Origin: Paracnuella aquatica
Lineage (GTDB): Bacteria; Bacteroidota; Bacteroidia; Chitinophagales; Chitinophagaceae
Length of the DNA: 64,000 nt
NCBI RefSeq assembly: GCF_003332885.2
Contig: NZ_QOWJ01000012.1
Coordinates: 1-64,000, forward strand
Direction of reading: 5' to 3'
In this document: in pieces, positions 8,967 through 17,017 of the stretch
How the letters are laid out: each line of letters starts with the position of its first letter
How positions within the stretch are numbered: position 1 is the first letter of the stretch
Position numbers and translations under genes: made by a program
The notes under the pieces: generated by a model
Told to the model about the DNA's origin: nothing
What the model saw: the letters and a program-made list of their open reading frames with translations, nothing else
The model's database searches: none

Positions 8967-10406
8967 ATGTATAAAAGGATTTTAAAGAACTCAGCAATAT
9001 ATGGATTGCTGCCCCAGCTTTCCAAAATAGCCTCTTTTTTTGTTTTACCACTTACTACACCATTTCTTACCGGACAGGATTATGGTATTATTGGAGTTTT
9101 ATCTGCTTATATTGGAGCATTCAGCATATTTCATTTGTTGGGATTTAACGTGGTAGTGACAAACGCTTTCTACCATTATCCGAAACAGTATAAATGGTAT
9201 TGGCGACAAACGTACGGGTTTTTAATGCTCTGGTCAGTCGTATTTATTGCACTCCTTGGATTGATCATTTATTATACACTCCCAAATGAAGCCCGTCCCT
9301 ACAGATGGGTGATAATTGCTGCAAAAACAATCCCGCTTCTGTTGTTTGGCGCTTCCGATATGCTGGCAGGCACCTACTACCGCCTTAATCATAATGCTTG
9401 GCCAATAGCATCTAGGTCGCTGCTTGCTGGCTTTGCTGGCGTCGCCCTGAGTTACTATTTTATTGCTCATTTGCGCCTCGGCTATATGGGCTGGATCTGG
9501 TCCGAGTTTATTACTTCAATGTTTAATGGACTTCTTTTTTTGTTTCCCGTACTTTTCCAATGGAAGATCATACCCATTTTCAATTTTAAAAGACGACTGA
9601 TCAAAAAGGCATTAAAGGTGTCACTGCCTGTAGTCCCTCATTCTTACGGCAGCTATTTGTTAAACAGCTCGGACCGTGCTGTTATGGAAAGGTTGAATGT
9701 CAGTACGCAGAGTATTGGCTTGTATAGCCTTGCATACAATTTTGGGGCTTATATAAATACTATTGCCAATGCTATGAATCAGGCAATAGGGCCAAACCTG
9801 ATCGAACTTATTAAGAAAGGAAGGTGGAAGGAATATGAAAAGCTAATCTTTGGTTTCCAAACATTCGTTGTATTTATTTGTTTCACCCTTGCCTTATGGA
9901 TACCTCAGTGGTTGCCATTTCTTGTCCGGAACAAGGAATTGCTTCAAATAAATTATTTGCTGGCTATTATTATTATGAGTTATAGCTTCAAACCTATCTA
10001 TATAGGATGTAATCAGGTCGTGTTTTATTTCGAAAAGACCAGTGTATTGTGGCGTATCACGTTTATAGCAGGCATCGCCAACGTTGTTCTGAACCTCATT
10101 TTTATTCCGATATTTGGTATAACAGCTGCAGCCGTCAATACTTTTGTTTCTCTGGCATACATGGCATTTGCGGGTTTTTCGTTCAATCATTTTAAGGCAT
10201 ATAACAAGGCACGACTTTACCCTATGCCATGGCTACTTTTCGTAATCTTCTTTTTAGGTGTAGCCTTATTCTTTGTCAGTTCAAATCTGCTGACAAAAAT
10301 GTTGATTCAATTATTTTTTATAACTCTTTTGATTACTGGTTTTCTTGGTTTTAGCAAATATCAAAAGAAGTCTAAGACCCAAAAAATTGCTCTTGAGTCA
10401 GCTTAG
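8967..10406 (+). CDS. oligosaccharide flippase (Wzx/MOP superfamily)
   Basis: A 479-residue polytopic protein with about 12-14 hydrophobic segments along its whole length and only short charged loops, as in lipid-linked oligosaccharide flippases. The N-terminal pattern NSAIYGLLPQLSKIASFFVLPL, ending in a Pro-rich TPFLTGQDYG turn, is typical of the polysaccharide biosynthesis (PF01943-like) branch of the MOP family. It would move the undecaprenyl-linked repeat unit containing the nonulosonic acid across the inner membrane. It lies 38 bases after legF in the same direction, probably the same operon. Confidence 0.85.
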   Translation: MYKRILKNSAIYGLLPQLSKIASFFVLPLTTPFLTGQDYGIIGVLSAYIGAFSIFHLLGFNVVVTNAFYHYPKQYKWYWRQTYGFLMLWSVVFIALLGLIIYYTLPNEARPYRWVIIAAKTIPLLLFGASDMLAGTYYRLNHNAWPIASRSLLAGFAGVALSYYFIAHLRLGYMGWIWSEFITSMFNGLLFLFPVLFQWKIIPIFNFKRRLIKKALKVSLPVVPHSYGSYLLNSSDRAVMERLNVSTQSIGLYSLAYNFGAYINTIANAMNQAIGPNLIELIKKGRWKEYEKLIFGFQTFVVFICFTLALWIPQWLPFLVRNKELLQINYLLAIIIMSYSFKPIYIGCNQVVFYFEKTSVLWRITFIAGIANVVLNLIFIPIFGITAAAVNTFVSLAYMAFAGFSFNHFKAYNKARLYPMPWLLFVIFFLGVALFFVSSNLLTKMLIQLFFITLLITGFLGFSKYQKKSKTQKIALESA

Positions 10407-10445
10407 ACCATTACTCATAAGCTTTTTTGAAATTATCAGTAAGTG

Positions 10446-11501
10446 ATGTTTTCAAACATGAAACATTTGTTCGTAATAAATAGCCATATCACAGCCTTAT
10501 GCGCTTTATCGATTATTGAACTAAGAAAGTTGCAAATCGATGAAGTTGTAATTCTGACAATGAGGGGAGCTAAACTTAAAGACACAAGATTTAAGCATGT
10601 TGATTTTATCTACCCACATATCGTAAATCCAATACCGCAAACGCGTAACGTATTAAAAGCGCGGAAAGTTTTAAAGGAGTTTGATATTTTCATTGCAAAA
10701 ATTACTGAAGGAAAGGAGTTTTACTGTTATGTGAATCACAACATGGCTCGAAATACAGAGTTAATGATTAATCATCCATTATGTAATGGGTTTTCTATCA
10801 TGGAAGAAGGAGCTGCCGCATATAATTCAGCTGATTTTTTTAAAAAAAAGTATAGTAACAGGTCGCCGTCCATTTGGGATAGAGTTGGATATAAGAATAG
10901 GATCAGAAAAAGATACTTCTATAGACCCGATTATGACAATGTTTATGCTGTAACCTCATTAGCCTTTCCTGGCTTCGAAAACAAAATAGTACTGGAAAAA
11001 ATACTATCGAACGGTGATTCTTCGTACTCGAAATATAATAATACCAACATTTTAGTTTTTGACGGAGCTGTCACGTTAGAAATGATTGATATTGAGTCTT
11101 TTATAGAAGGCTTAGAAAGATTTTTATCAAACGTTTTCAATAATGATATGGCCACAGTGTTCTACAAATTTCATCCTGTCCAGCCAACAGATGAAAGACT
11201 AGTTTTTGAAAAATATTTTGCCAGCAAGAAAACTATCAATTTTATTAAACTGCCTGATGAAGCTATATTAGAGGAGATGATATCTGTAGCTAAAAATCTT
11301 AAGATGTATTTCAATGTAAGTACAATATCAATTTATGCAAATGCACTCGGGCATCAATGCTATAGCTTTTCAAATATCTTATGTTCTATAAGTAAAATAT
11401 TTAGTGATAAGATAAAGGATATGAATGATGTTCTGAAGCGGAGTACAATTCAAGTAGAGGATATTGGTAATCCCATTCATACGATAAAAAATATATCTTA
11501 A
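10446..11501 (+). CDS. putative sialyltransferase-like glycosyltransferase
   Basis: A 351-residue GT-B-like protein. Three short motifs known from bacterial sialyltransferases occur in the right order and spacing: D/E-D/E-G as EEG (residues 120-122 in MEEGAAAYN), HP (243-244 in YKFHPVQ) and S-S/T as ST (292-293 in FNVSTISIYA). In those families EEG supplies the general base and HP binds CMP. With the CMP-nonulosonate operon directly upstream, it is the best candidate for the enzyme that adds legionaminic acid to the glycan; a polysialyltransferase-type (GT52-like) relative is also possible. It is visibly more AT-rich than the preceding operon. Alternative starts: GTG 10443 and ATG 10458. The assignment rests on motifs, not on overall similarity. 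Confidence 0.6.
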   Translation: MFSNMKHLFVINSHITALCALSIIELRKLQIDEVVILTMRGAKLKDTRFKHVDFIYPHIVNPIPQTRNVLKARKVLKEFDIFIAKITEGKEFYCYVNHNMARNTELMINHPLCNGFSIMEEGAAAYNSADFFKKKYSNRSPSIWDRVGYKNRIRKRYFYRPDYDNVYAVTSLAFPGFENKIVLEKILSNGDSSYSKYNNTNILVFDGAVTLEMIDIESFIEGLERFLSNVFNNDMATVFYKFHPVQPTDERLVFEKYFASKKTINFIKLPDEAILEEMISVAKNLKMYFNVSTISIYANALGHQCYSFSNILCSISKIFSDKIKDMNDVLKRSTIQVEDIGNPIHTIKNIS

Positions 11502-11518
11502 AAAGGTAACATAGAACA

Positions 11519-12592
11519 ATGAATTTTTTAAAAACCATTTTACAATATTTAAAATATCGCATAACGAAGAATGGATCAAACATGAGTTTAACGAAACGAG
11601 TGTTTTTTGATTTAGACGACAATAAGTTTAAGCGTTATTTATATCTATTAATAAAAAGCTTTGAGTTAGCCGGTTATCAAGTGTATATAAAGCCTAATCT
11701 GAATTTTATTTCAAAGTTGTCTAATAAGTATTCGAGACTCCTTTACGCAGAAGGCTCTGTAATATTTAGTAATAAGGCACCCACAGGTTCTTTGATGATA
11801 ACCGACAGAAAGAGTAAGGTTGGTTCAATTCTTTTATCAGCTGATTATTTTTCCTCGTTTGATGAGCAAGCGAAAAATATTAATTCTTTTCACATTCCAA
11901 TGGCAATGCATCCAATGATATACCACAAAGGTTTGTGGAATAAGGAATATATTATGAATAAAAATGGGAGTGTCTTTTTTGCTGGAAACTTTGACACTCA
12001 GGCGTATTCAAACTTTTCGAAGGAAAATGTTTTTCGAATGCTTGGAAGAATTGAGATTTTAGCAATTTTAAAAAATAATAATAACGTTGTTTTTCCTAAA
12101 AGTTTTGAACAGCTCAAGAAGTCTAATTTCAAGCGGAAGATAGTCGTTGTAGATATTCAGAATTTTTTAGTGCCAATTGAAAACTTAAGGGAGACGATTT
12201 CTGAATATTCTTTTTTTATAGCCTGTCCAGGCGTAGTAATGCCAATGTCTCACAATGTGATCGAGGCGATGTCTGTTGGTGCTATACCAATTTTACATGA
12301 ACGCTATGCAAAGTTATTTACTCCAGAATTAGTTGATTACGAAAACGCGATTATTTACAACAATGAAAATTTTGGTGAAAAGCTTGAGGAGTGTTTAACT
12401 ATGAATTCTTCCAATGTGGATGCAATAGTGAAAAACGTTTTGCAATATTACAAAGGCTATCTGCATCCAGTCGCTGTGATTTCAAATTTATTTAGTGGTG
12501 GTGAAAAGAATATTATTTATTTGAATGCAGAACAGATAAGCGTCAGGATGCTTGAAAGTAAAATAGGTAAGCATCAAAGTGTCATTTCTTGA
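11519..12592 (+). CDS. uncharacterised glycosyltransferase-like protein
   Basis: A 357-residue protein, very AT-rich like its upstream neighbour. I do not recognise a named family with confidence. The C-terminal half has the look of a retaining GT-B sugar-nucleotide site: ACPGVVMPMSHNVIEAMSVG then AIPILHERYAKLF resembles the exostosin/GT1-type pattern in which an invariant Glu follows a Pro-rich loop. There is no signal peptide or membrane segment. It sits 17 bases after the sialyltransferase-like gene, and both probably arrived together as a strain-specific pair within the polysaccharide locus. Confidence 0.55.
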   Translation: MNFLKTILQYLKYRITKNGSNMSLTKRVFFDLDDNKFKRYLYLLIKSFELAGYQVYIKPNLNFISKLSNKYSRLLYAEGSVIFSNKAPTGSLMITDRKSKVGSILLSADYFSSFDEQAKNINSFHIPMAMHPMIYHKGLWNKEYIMNKNGSVFFAGNFDTQAYSNFSKENVFRMLGRIEILAILKNNNNVVFPKSFEQLKKSNFKRKIVVVDIQNFLVPIENLRETISEYSFFIACPGVVMPMSHNVIEAMSVGAIPILHERYAKLFTPELVDYENAIIYNNENFGEKLEECLTMNSSNVDAIVKNVLQYYKGYLHPVAVISNLFSGGEKNIIYLNAEQISVRMLESKIGKHQSVIS

Positions 12593-12642
12593 GTCATAAA
12601 TTTATTGGTTCGTTTGAGTAAATTTTATTTTATATCTGCCCT

Positions 12643-13569
12643 ATGGTGAAACTAAGTGTTGTTATACCTACATACAATCGCGGCGGAAAGATCCTGACCA
12701 CGCTCAAAAGTCTTGCAAATCAAACATTTCAAGATTTTGAAGTTGTTGTAATAAACGATGGTTCAACAGATAATACCAAAGAAGTGTTAGATGCAATTGA
12801 TACGAGTAGCTATCCGTACAAAATTACAATGCAACATCAGGAGAACATGGGACGGGCTGGATCACGTAATTCTGGTTTCAATCGCGTAGCTTCCGAATTA
12901 ATTGTTTCTGTTGATGATGATATGCGGTTGGATCCATATTGTATTGAAGCGCATTATTTGCATCACCAACAGCATCCGGGAACTATCCTAGTGGGTGTAC
13001 AACAGGAAGACCCCAAACTAGCCCGTAATGAAATTCAAAAGTTTATTGCACATCAGCGGGTCGGTTGGTTAAAGGATTTAGAGCGGACGGAAAATCCTAT
13101 GCGTCCGGATCAGATCTATATAACGGCAGCTAATTTCTCCATATCAAAAGCCACTTTTAATAAAATTGGCGGTTTTGACCCACGGCTGAAGGCTGTCGTA
13201 GATTATGATCTAGCAATGAGAGCCTCAGAGATGGGCATCCCGATTTTTTATAGTAAAAACGCAATTGGCTGGCATGAGGATTTTGTGACTTGCAGGTCGT
13301 ACATCAACAGGAAGCGTCAGGGTGTGGCTAATGGAAAAAAGTTAAAAGAGTTGAAGCCAGATTTAGTTGGTAAGTATCATCGGTACAAGGAATTTGAACT
13401 ATCGGCAAAGCAGAAATTAAAGTATCAATTTTTTGCCAATAGTTTCTTTGTTTGGACAATCGACAAGGCAAACGTTTACAAATACATCCTTCCTAAAAAG
13501 GTTAGATATGCGCTTTATGGCACTGTGGTGATGGCACTTGGTAAGTACTTTCCTCATAAGAAATTTTAG
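12643..13569 (+). CDS. family 2 glycosyltransferase
   Basis: A 308-residue GT-A enzyme. The N-terminus has the GT2 pattern LSVVIPTYNRGGKILTTLKS with VINDGSTDNT, the metal-binding DDD in SVDDDMRLD near residue 90, and the acceptor-side GGFDPRLKAVVDYDLAMRA block, with WHEDF near the end. It would transfer a sugar from an NDP donor to the lipid-linked repeat unit on the cytoplasmic face. Donor and linkage cannot be read from sequence. Confidence 0.87.
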   Translation: MVKLSVVIPTYNRGGKILTTLKSLANQTFQDFEVVVINDGSTDNTKEVLDAIDTSSYPYKITMQHQENMGRAGSRNSGFNRVASELIVSVDDDMRLDPYCIEAHYLHHQQHPGTILVGVQQEDPKLARNEIQKFIAHQRVGWLKDLERTENPMRPDQIYITAANFSISKATFNKIGGFDPRLKAVVDYDLAMRASEMGIPIFYSKNAIGWHEDFVTCRSYINRKRQGVANGKKLKELKPDLVGKYHRYKEFELSAKQKLKYQFFANSFFVWTIDKANVYKYILPKKVRYALYGTVVMALGKYFPHKKF

Positions 13570-13626
13570 TTGCTCGGATTGTTCTTAAGAATCAACGCGA
13601 GGTTTGCTGTATTAACTTGCATACTA

Positions 13627-13653
13627 GGATTGAAAAATTATTTTATTCAATCC
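13627..13653. terminator. hairpin after GT2 gene
   Basis: Perfect 8-bp stem GGATTGAA / TTCAATCC with an 11-base AT loop, 58 bases after the GT2 stop. No clear T-run follows, so it is a moderate terminator candidate. Confidence 0.4.
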
Positions 13654-13782
13654 AGGAGTATGAATTTTGCTGAACCTGGCAAAAACGACTGCATCATAAC
13701 TAAGTTTATGTGCCAACAAGTGCGAAACAGACCGATTCTTTGATAAGAGTGGCTCGTATCATTTTCCAACAAGATTTTGTAG

Positions 13783-13887
13783 TTGCCAGACAGCATGTTT
13801 TTTGATCCGGGACACCTAAACCAAGCTGGTGCAGATGTTTATAGCAGCACATTGATACGAATGCTAAAGCCACTGTTGCACCAATAA
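13783..13887 (+). pseudogene. C-terminal remnant of an SGNH/GDSL hydrolase
   Basis: In the 362-base gap between two genes, the frame 13783-13887 reads LPDSMFFDPGHLNQAGADVY and continues to a stop after a short helix. This is the block-V end of SGNH/GDSL esterases and acyltransferases, with the catalytic Asp and His in DPGHLN. An in-frame stop (TAG 13780-13782) precedes it, and I find no matching N-terminal part in the gap. It is therefore the tail of a lost sugar O-acyl transferase or esterase, a common member of polysaccharide loci. The rest of the gap (13570-13782) holds the hairpin at 13627 and nothing else I recognise. Confidence 0.6.
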
Positions 13888-13931
13888 TTCTTTTATCCGA
13901 CTTAACCTATTAATGTAAACTAATCTGACAG

Positions 13932-14837
13932 GTGGACTATACAGTAAGCATCATCGATCTAAAGAGTGAAGGTATCGACGGCAAAATAACCCGACTTTTG
14001 AATACCACCTTCGGGTTGCGTATGTCTTGGGAAGCAATTAAAGCAAACACATACTACGACAATTCATTTGCCGGTTCTCCATCCAGCTTTTATGTTGGAG
14101 CATTTAAGGGTTCGGAGCTGGTTGGATTCGTGGCGTTCAAGTCGCACGATTTTTTAGTGAATGGTGTCGTCATTAATTGTTTTCACCATTGCTTTGTGGC
14201 CACTGCAAGTTCAATGCGGGGCAAAGGTGTATTCCCGTCTTTGCTAGCTTTTGGAAAATCACACCTGAAGGCGATGGGTAAGATTGGTTTTGTTTATGGT
14301 GTTCCGAACCAGTTTTCCGGGCCAGTTTTTAAAAAGCTGAATTATAAAAATCTGGGTTATTTTTCGAAGGTTAATGTCATCAATACACCGATCTTATTTA
14401 GCTCCGCCTTTCGCGAATGGCACGCCGATGATACCCTTTTTTCCGACACGGCTTTTTTTCAGAATGATTACCAACTGATCGATGCAAAACAAAAATCACC
14501 GGGAAGCAATATCATCGTGTTTGAAGATCTTGGTAATCTTATCTGGGGTAAGTTGCGGCGCAAAAAGAAAGGAGGTATGTCCTTCAATTACTTCAGCGTA
14601 GGCGGGATGATTGTGAACAAGCCGTATTTTTTCAAAAGCACAGTTAAAAAGCTTTGTAAACAACATAAAGTCCTGGTTGTACAGTTTTTGTTTCACCACA
14701 CTTCAATGTTCAAAAAGCTATTCAAACGGCCGGTTCTTGCCATTCATTCTGAGCCGCTAGTCGTTGATGAGGTCGAAATTAGTCTGCCATCAGAACCCAT
14801 ATTCAATTTTATGCCAGGAATCAAAGATCATTTCTAA
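13932..14837 (+). CDS. GNAT-family N-acyltransferase
   Basis: A 301-residue protein with a GNAT fold in its first 150 residues: AFKGSELVGFVAFKS, a CFVATASSMRGKGVFPSLL stretch that supplies the acetyl-CoA pyrophosphate loop (RGKGVF), and GVPNQFSGPVFKKLNY, in which a bulky-residue-then-LNY motif is common in GNATs. The C-terminal half resembles nothing I can name. The start is GTG 13932; there is no earlier in-frame ATG after the upstream remnant. The stop overlaps the next ATG by one base, so the two are co-translated. It probably N-acylates an amino sugar of the polysaccharide. Confidence 0.7.
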   Translation: MDYTVSIIDLKSEGIDGKITRLLNTTFGLRMSWEAIKANTYYDNSFAGSPSSFYVGAFKGSELVGFVAFKSHDFLVNGVVINCFHHCFVATASSMRGKGVFPSLLAFGKSHLKAMGKIGFVYGVPNQFSGPVFKKLNYKNLGYFSKVNVINTPILFSSAFREWHADDTLFSDTAFFQNDYQLIDAKQKSPGSNIIVFEDLGNLIWGKLRRKKKGGMSFNYFSVGGMIVNKPYFFKSTVKKLCKQHKVLVVQFLFHHTSMFKKLFKRPVLAIHSEPLVVDEVEISLPSEPIFNFMPGIKDHF

Positions 14838-15766
14838 TGAAGCAGGACCTTAAAAGGTTATTGTACACTGTTCGGCCCCAGCGGCTTCCTCGAAACCTTG
14901 TTTTAACGACGGGATATGTTTTCCATACAGAGGAAGTGTATAATGACGATATTTTTAGAAGACTTTTTGATTTCTGCAAGGGTTATACTGCCATTACCGG
15001 CAAGCAAGCCATCTGCACCGTGATGTCGGGGATAAGCCCAAAAGTAAGAGCAGGTATGCGATTGTTTAACTGTTCCGAACAAAAATTGGCCGATCTCTAC
15101 CATCAACTAAGTAGTGTAGCCACCATCGGATATCATGGGCATTTTTACTTTAATGCCGATTTGCACCAGCGACACGAAGCCGAAATCAGGAGTAATAATT
15201 TCTCAATTGTTCAATTGACCGAGCAATTCAGTAATGATCTGGAGTGGTTTAAAAAACACGAGTTAAACCATAATGATCTTTACGCCGGTGGTTGGTGGTT
15301 CATGAATCAGCACTTATTGTCGTTGTTGATCAAGGCTGGATTTAAGTACGATTTTAGCTTTTCTAAGCACCGGTTTTTTTTGAATCAATTCTCACTCGAT
15401 TTTATGATCGAGCATGAGATTAAGACGGGGGAGTGCTTCGAAATTGAGGTGGAAACGATCGGTAAGATCAGGGAAGTGCAAAACCTGATCGGTTCATCAT
15501 CTTCTGCGTTTTTTGAGGATTATGTGCGTAATCTAAAGCGGATCATACATCCAGCGCATCCCAAGGTGGTTGGTATGTTCAATTCACATGATTACGACCT
15601 TCACCCGGCAAATGCCCTGAATTTTTTCACTACTCTTAAGCAGCTGCCGCAGGTTTCATTTTTTGATGCCGCGGACCTGTTGGACGGTCGTTTAAATATT
15701 GATTTCAGGCCAACTGTTTTGCCGGTGCACAGGTTGCAAAACGATATGTTGGCGTCCGTCCGCTGA
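14837..15766 (+). CDS. polysaccharide deacetylase-like protein
   Basis: A 309-residue soluble protein. IGYHGHFYFNADLHQRHEAEI resembles the histidine-bearing second motif of NodB-type deacetylases, and the C-terminal NSHDYDLHPANALNFFTTL followed by a strand and LLDG resembles their final block. The usual aspartate pair of motif 1 is not evident (TTGYVFHTEEVYNDD stands in its place), so activity is uncertain. It is one base overlapped with the GNAT gene, which would fit paired deacetylation and re-acylation of an amino sugar (inference). Confidence 0.5.
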   Translation: MKQDLKRLLYTVRPQRLPRNLVLTTGYVFHTEEVYNDDIFRRLFDFCKGYTAITGKQAICTVMSGISPKVRAGMRLFNCSEQKLADLYHQLSSVATIGYHGHFYFNADLHQRHEAEIRSNNFSIVQLTEQFSNDLEWFKKHELNHNDLYAGGWWFMNQHLLSLLIKAGFKYDFSFSKHRFFLNQFSLDFMIEHEIKTGECFEIEVETIGKIREVQNLIGSSSSAFFEDYVRNLKRIIHPAHPKVVGMFNSHDYDLHPANALNFFTTLKQLPQVSFFDAADLLDGRLNIDFRPTVLPVHRLQNDMLASVR

Positions 15767-15850
15767 AAGTGATGTTAATCCTGACGCTTATCAGCGCGGA
15801 TTACTGCAAGGCGACAGAATATCCAAATCCTTAGAGGAGATTTAATTAAG

Positions 15851-17017
15851 ATGATGACCCCTTCTGTTCTTTTCCTCATACCCAGTTTAAATTATGGTGG
15901 CGCGGAAATTTTGTTGTTGCAACAAATAAACTGGCTACACAAGAACGGATGGCATGTTAGCCTGGCGATACTGTCTGCTAGCAACGACGCAGGATTGATG
16001 AACCAGTTGCCGTTACCGGCAGACCATTTGCTTGTATTGGGAGGAACCCATTCTGTGCTCAACTTCAAAGCCCTGTCGTTTGGGTTGCAGCAGCACCACA
16101 GGATTTCTTCATTTGCCCGGAAACATTCAGCCGAAAGTATAGTGGCTCATTTACCGCTGGCTCATTTTTATGGCCGGTTGGTGAAGCTTCGCAATCCTGG
16201 TATCAAATTGCTGGTGTACCATCATTCCATGCAGTATCAGGCCAGTCCACTGAACTCTTATCCCAAGAAGCTTTTCAATTTGCTGCAAAAGGCGCTGGCT
16301 ACCCGCGCAGATGATCTTACCGTTTGTGTTTCGGAAGCCGTTGAAGCGAATATCAGGGAAAACTTTGTTGTAAAGAGCCCTGTTGTTCTGTACAATGCGG
16401 TTACCTTCAACAAAATTGCCGCATCGGACACATCAGGACCTGCTGCTGATTCACAGGGCATTCACTTACTGATACCAGGCAGGTTGCACCCGGCAAAGGG
16501 GCACCTGTTTTTTTTAAAGATTTTCGAACAGCTGGTTGGCAGATTTGCATTTCGTTTGACACTGGAGATAGCGGGAGGTGGCAACTTGGAAAGCGAGTTG
16601 CGCTTGTTTGTTGCGCAGCACCAACTAAGCGAAATAGTTACCATTACCGGCAACCTGACCAACAACCAAATGCTTGACCGGATCTGTAGGGCCGATTTCA
16701 TTGTAGTTCCGTCTTTGTCTGAAGGTTTGGGGATTGTAGCAATTGAAGCGCTGATGCTGGGTAAAACCGTGGTGGCCTCCGATGCAGGCGGCTTGGGCGA
16801 GGTTGTCAGGGACGGTGTTAACGGATACCTATTTTCTGCCGGCGACCCTACCAACTGCTTAAACCAAATGACGAAAATACTCTCCCAGTTCCCGGGCAGT
16901 TTGCTCGATCCGGACCTGCTGCGCAATGACTATGAGCGCCGCTTTTCATTTGAAGCTTATATCCGGTCGTTCACCGAGCTGCTCAACAACAAATATGAAC
17001 ATCATCACGCGCCTTAG
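15851..17017 (+). CDS. family 4 glycosyltransferase
   Basis: A 388-residue GT-B retaining transferase. The N-terminus LFLIPSLNYGGAEILLLQQI carries the GGAE acceptor-loop pattern. The C-terminal donor domain begins at IHLLIPGRLHPAKGH and has the E-x7-E nucleotide-sugar motif in SEGLGIVAIEALMLGK followed by ASDAGGLGEVV. It acts in the cytoplasm on lipid-linked intermediates. Its end overlaps the next gene's start by 23 bases. Confidence 0.88.
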   Translation: MMTPSVLFLIPSLNYGGAEILLLQQINWLHKNGWHVSLAILSASNDAGLMNQLPLPADHLLVLGGTHSVLNFKALSFGLQQHHRISSFARKHSAESIVAHLPLAHFYGRLVKLRNPGIKLLVYHHSMQYQASPLNSYPKKLFNLLQKALATRADDLTVCVSEAVEANIRENFVVKSPVVLYNAVTFNKIAASDTSGPAADSQGIHLLIPGRLHPAKGHLFFLKIFEQLVGRFAFRLTLEIAGGGNLESELRLFVAQHQLSEIVTITGNLTNNQMLDRICRADFIVVPSLSEGLGIVAIEALMLGKTVVASDAGGLGEVVRDGVNGYLFSAGDPTNCLNQMTKILSQFPGSLLDPDLLRNDYERRFSFEAYIRSFTELLNNKYEHHHAP

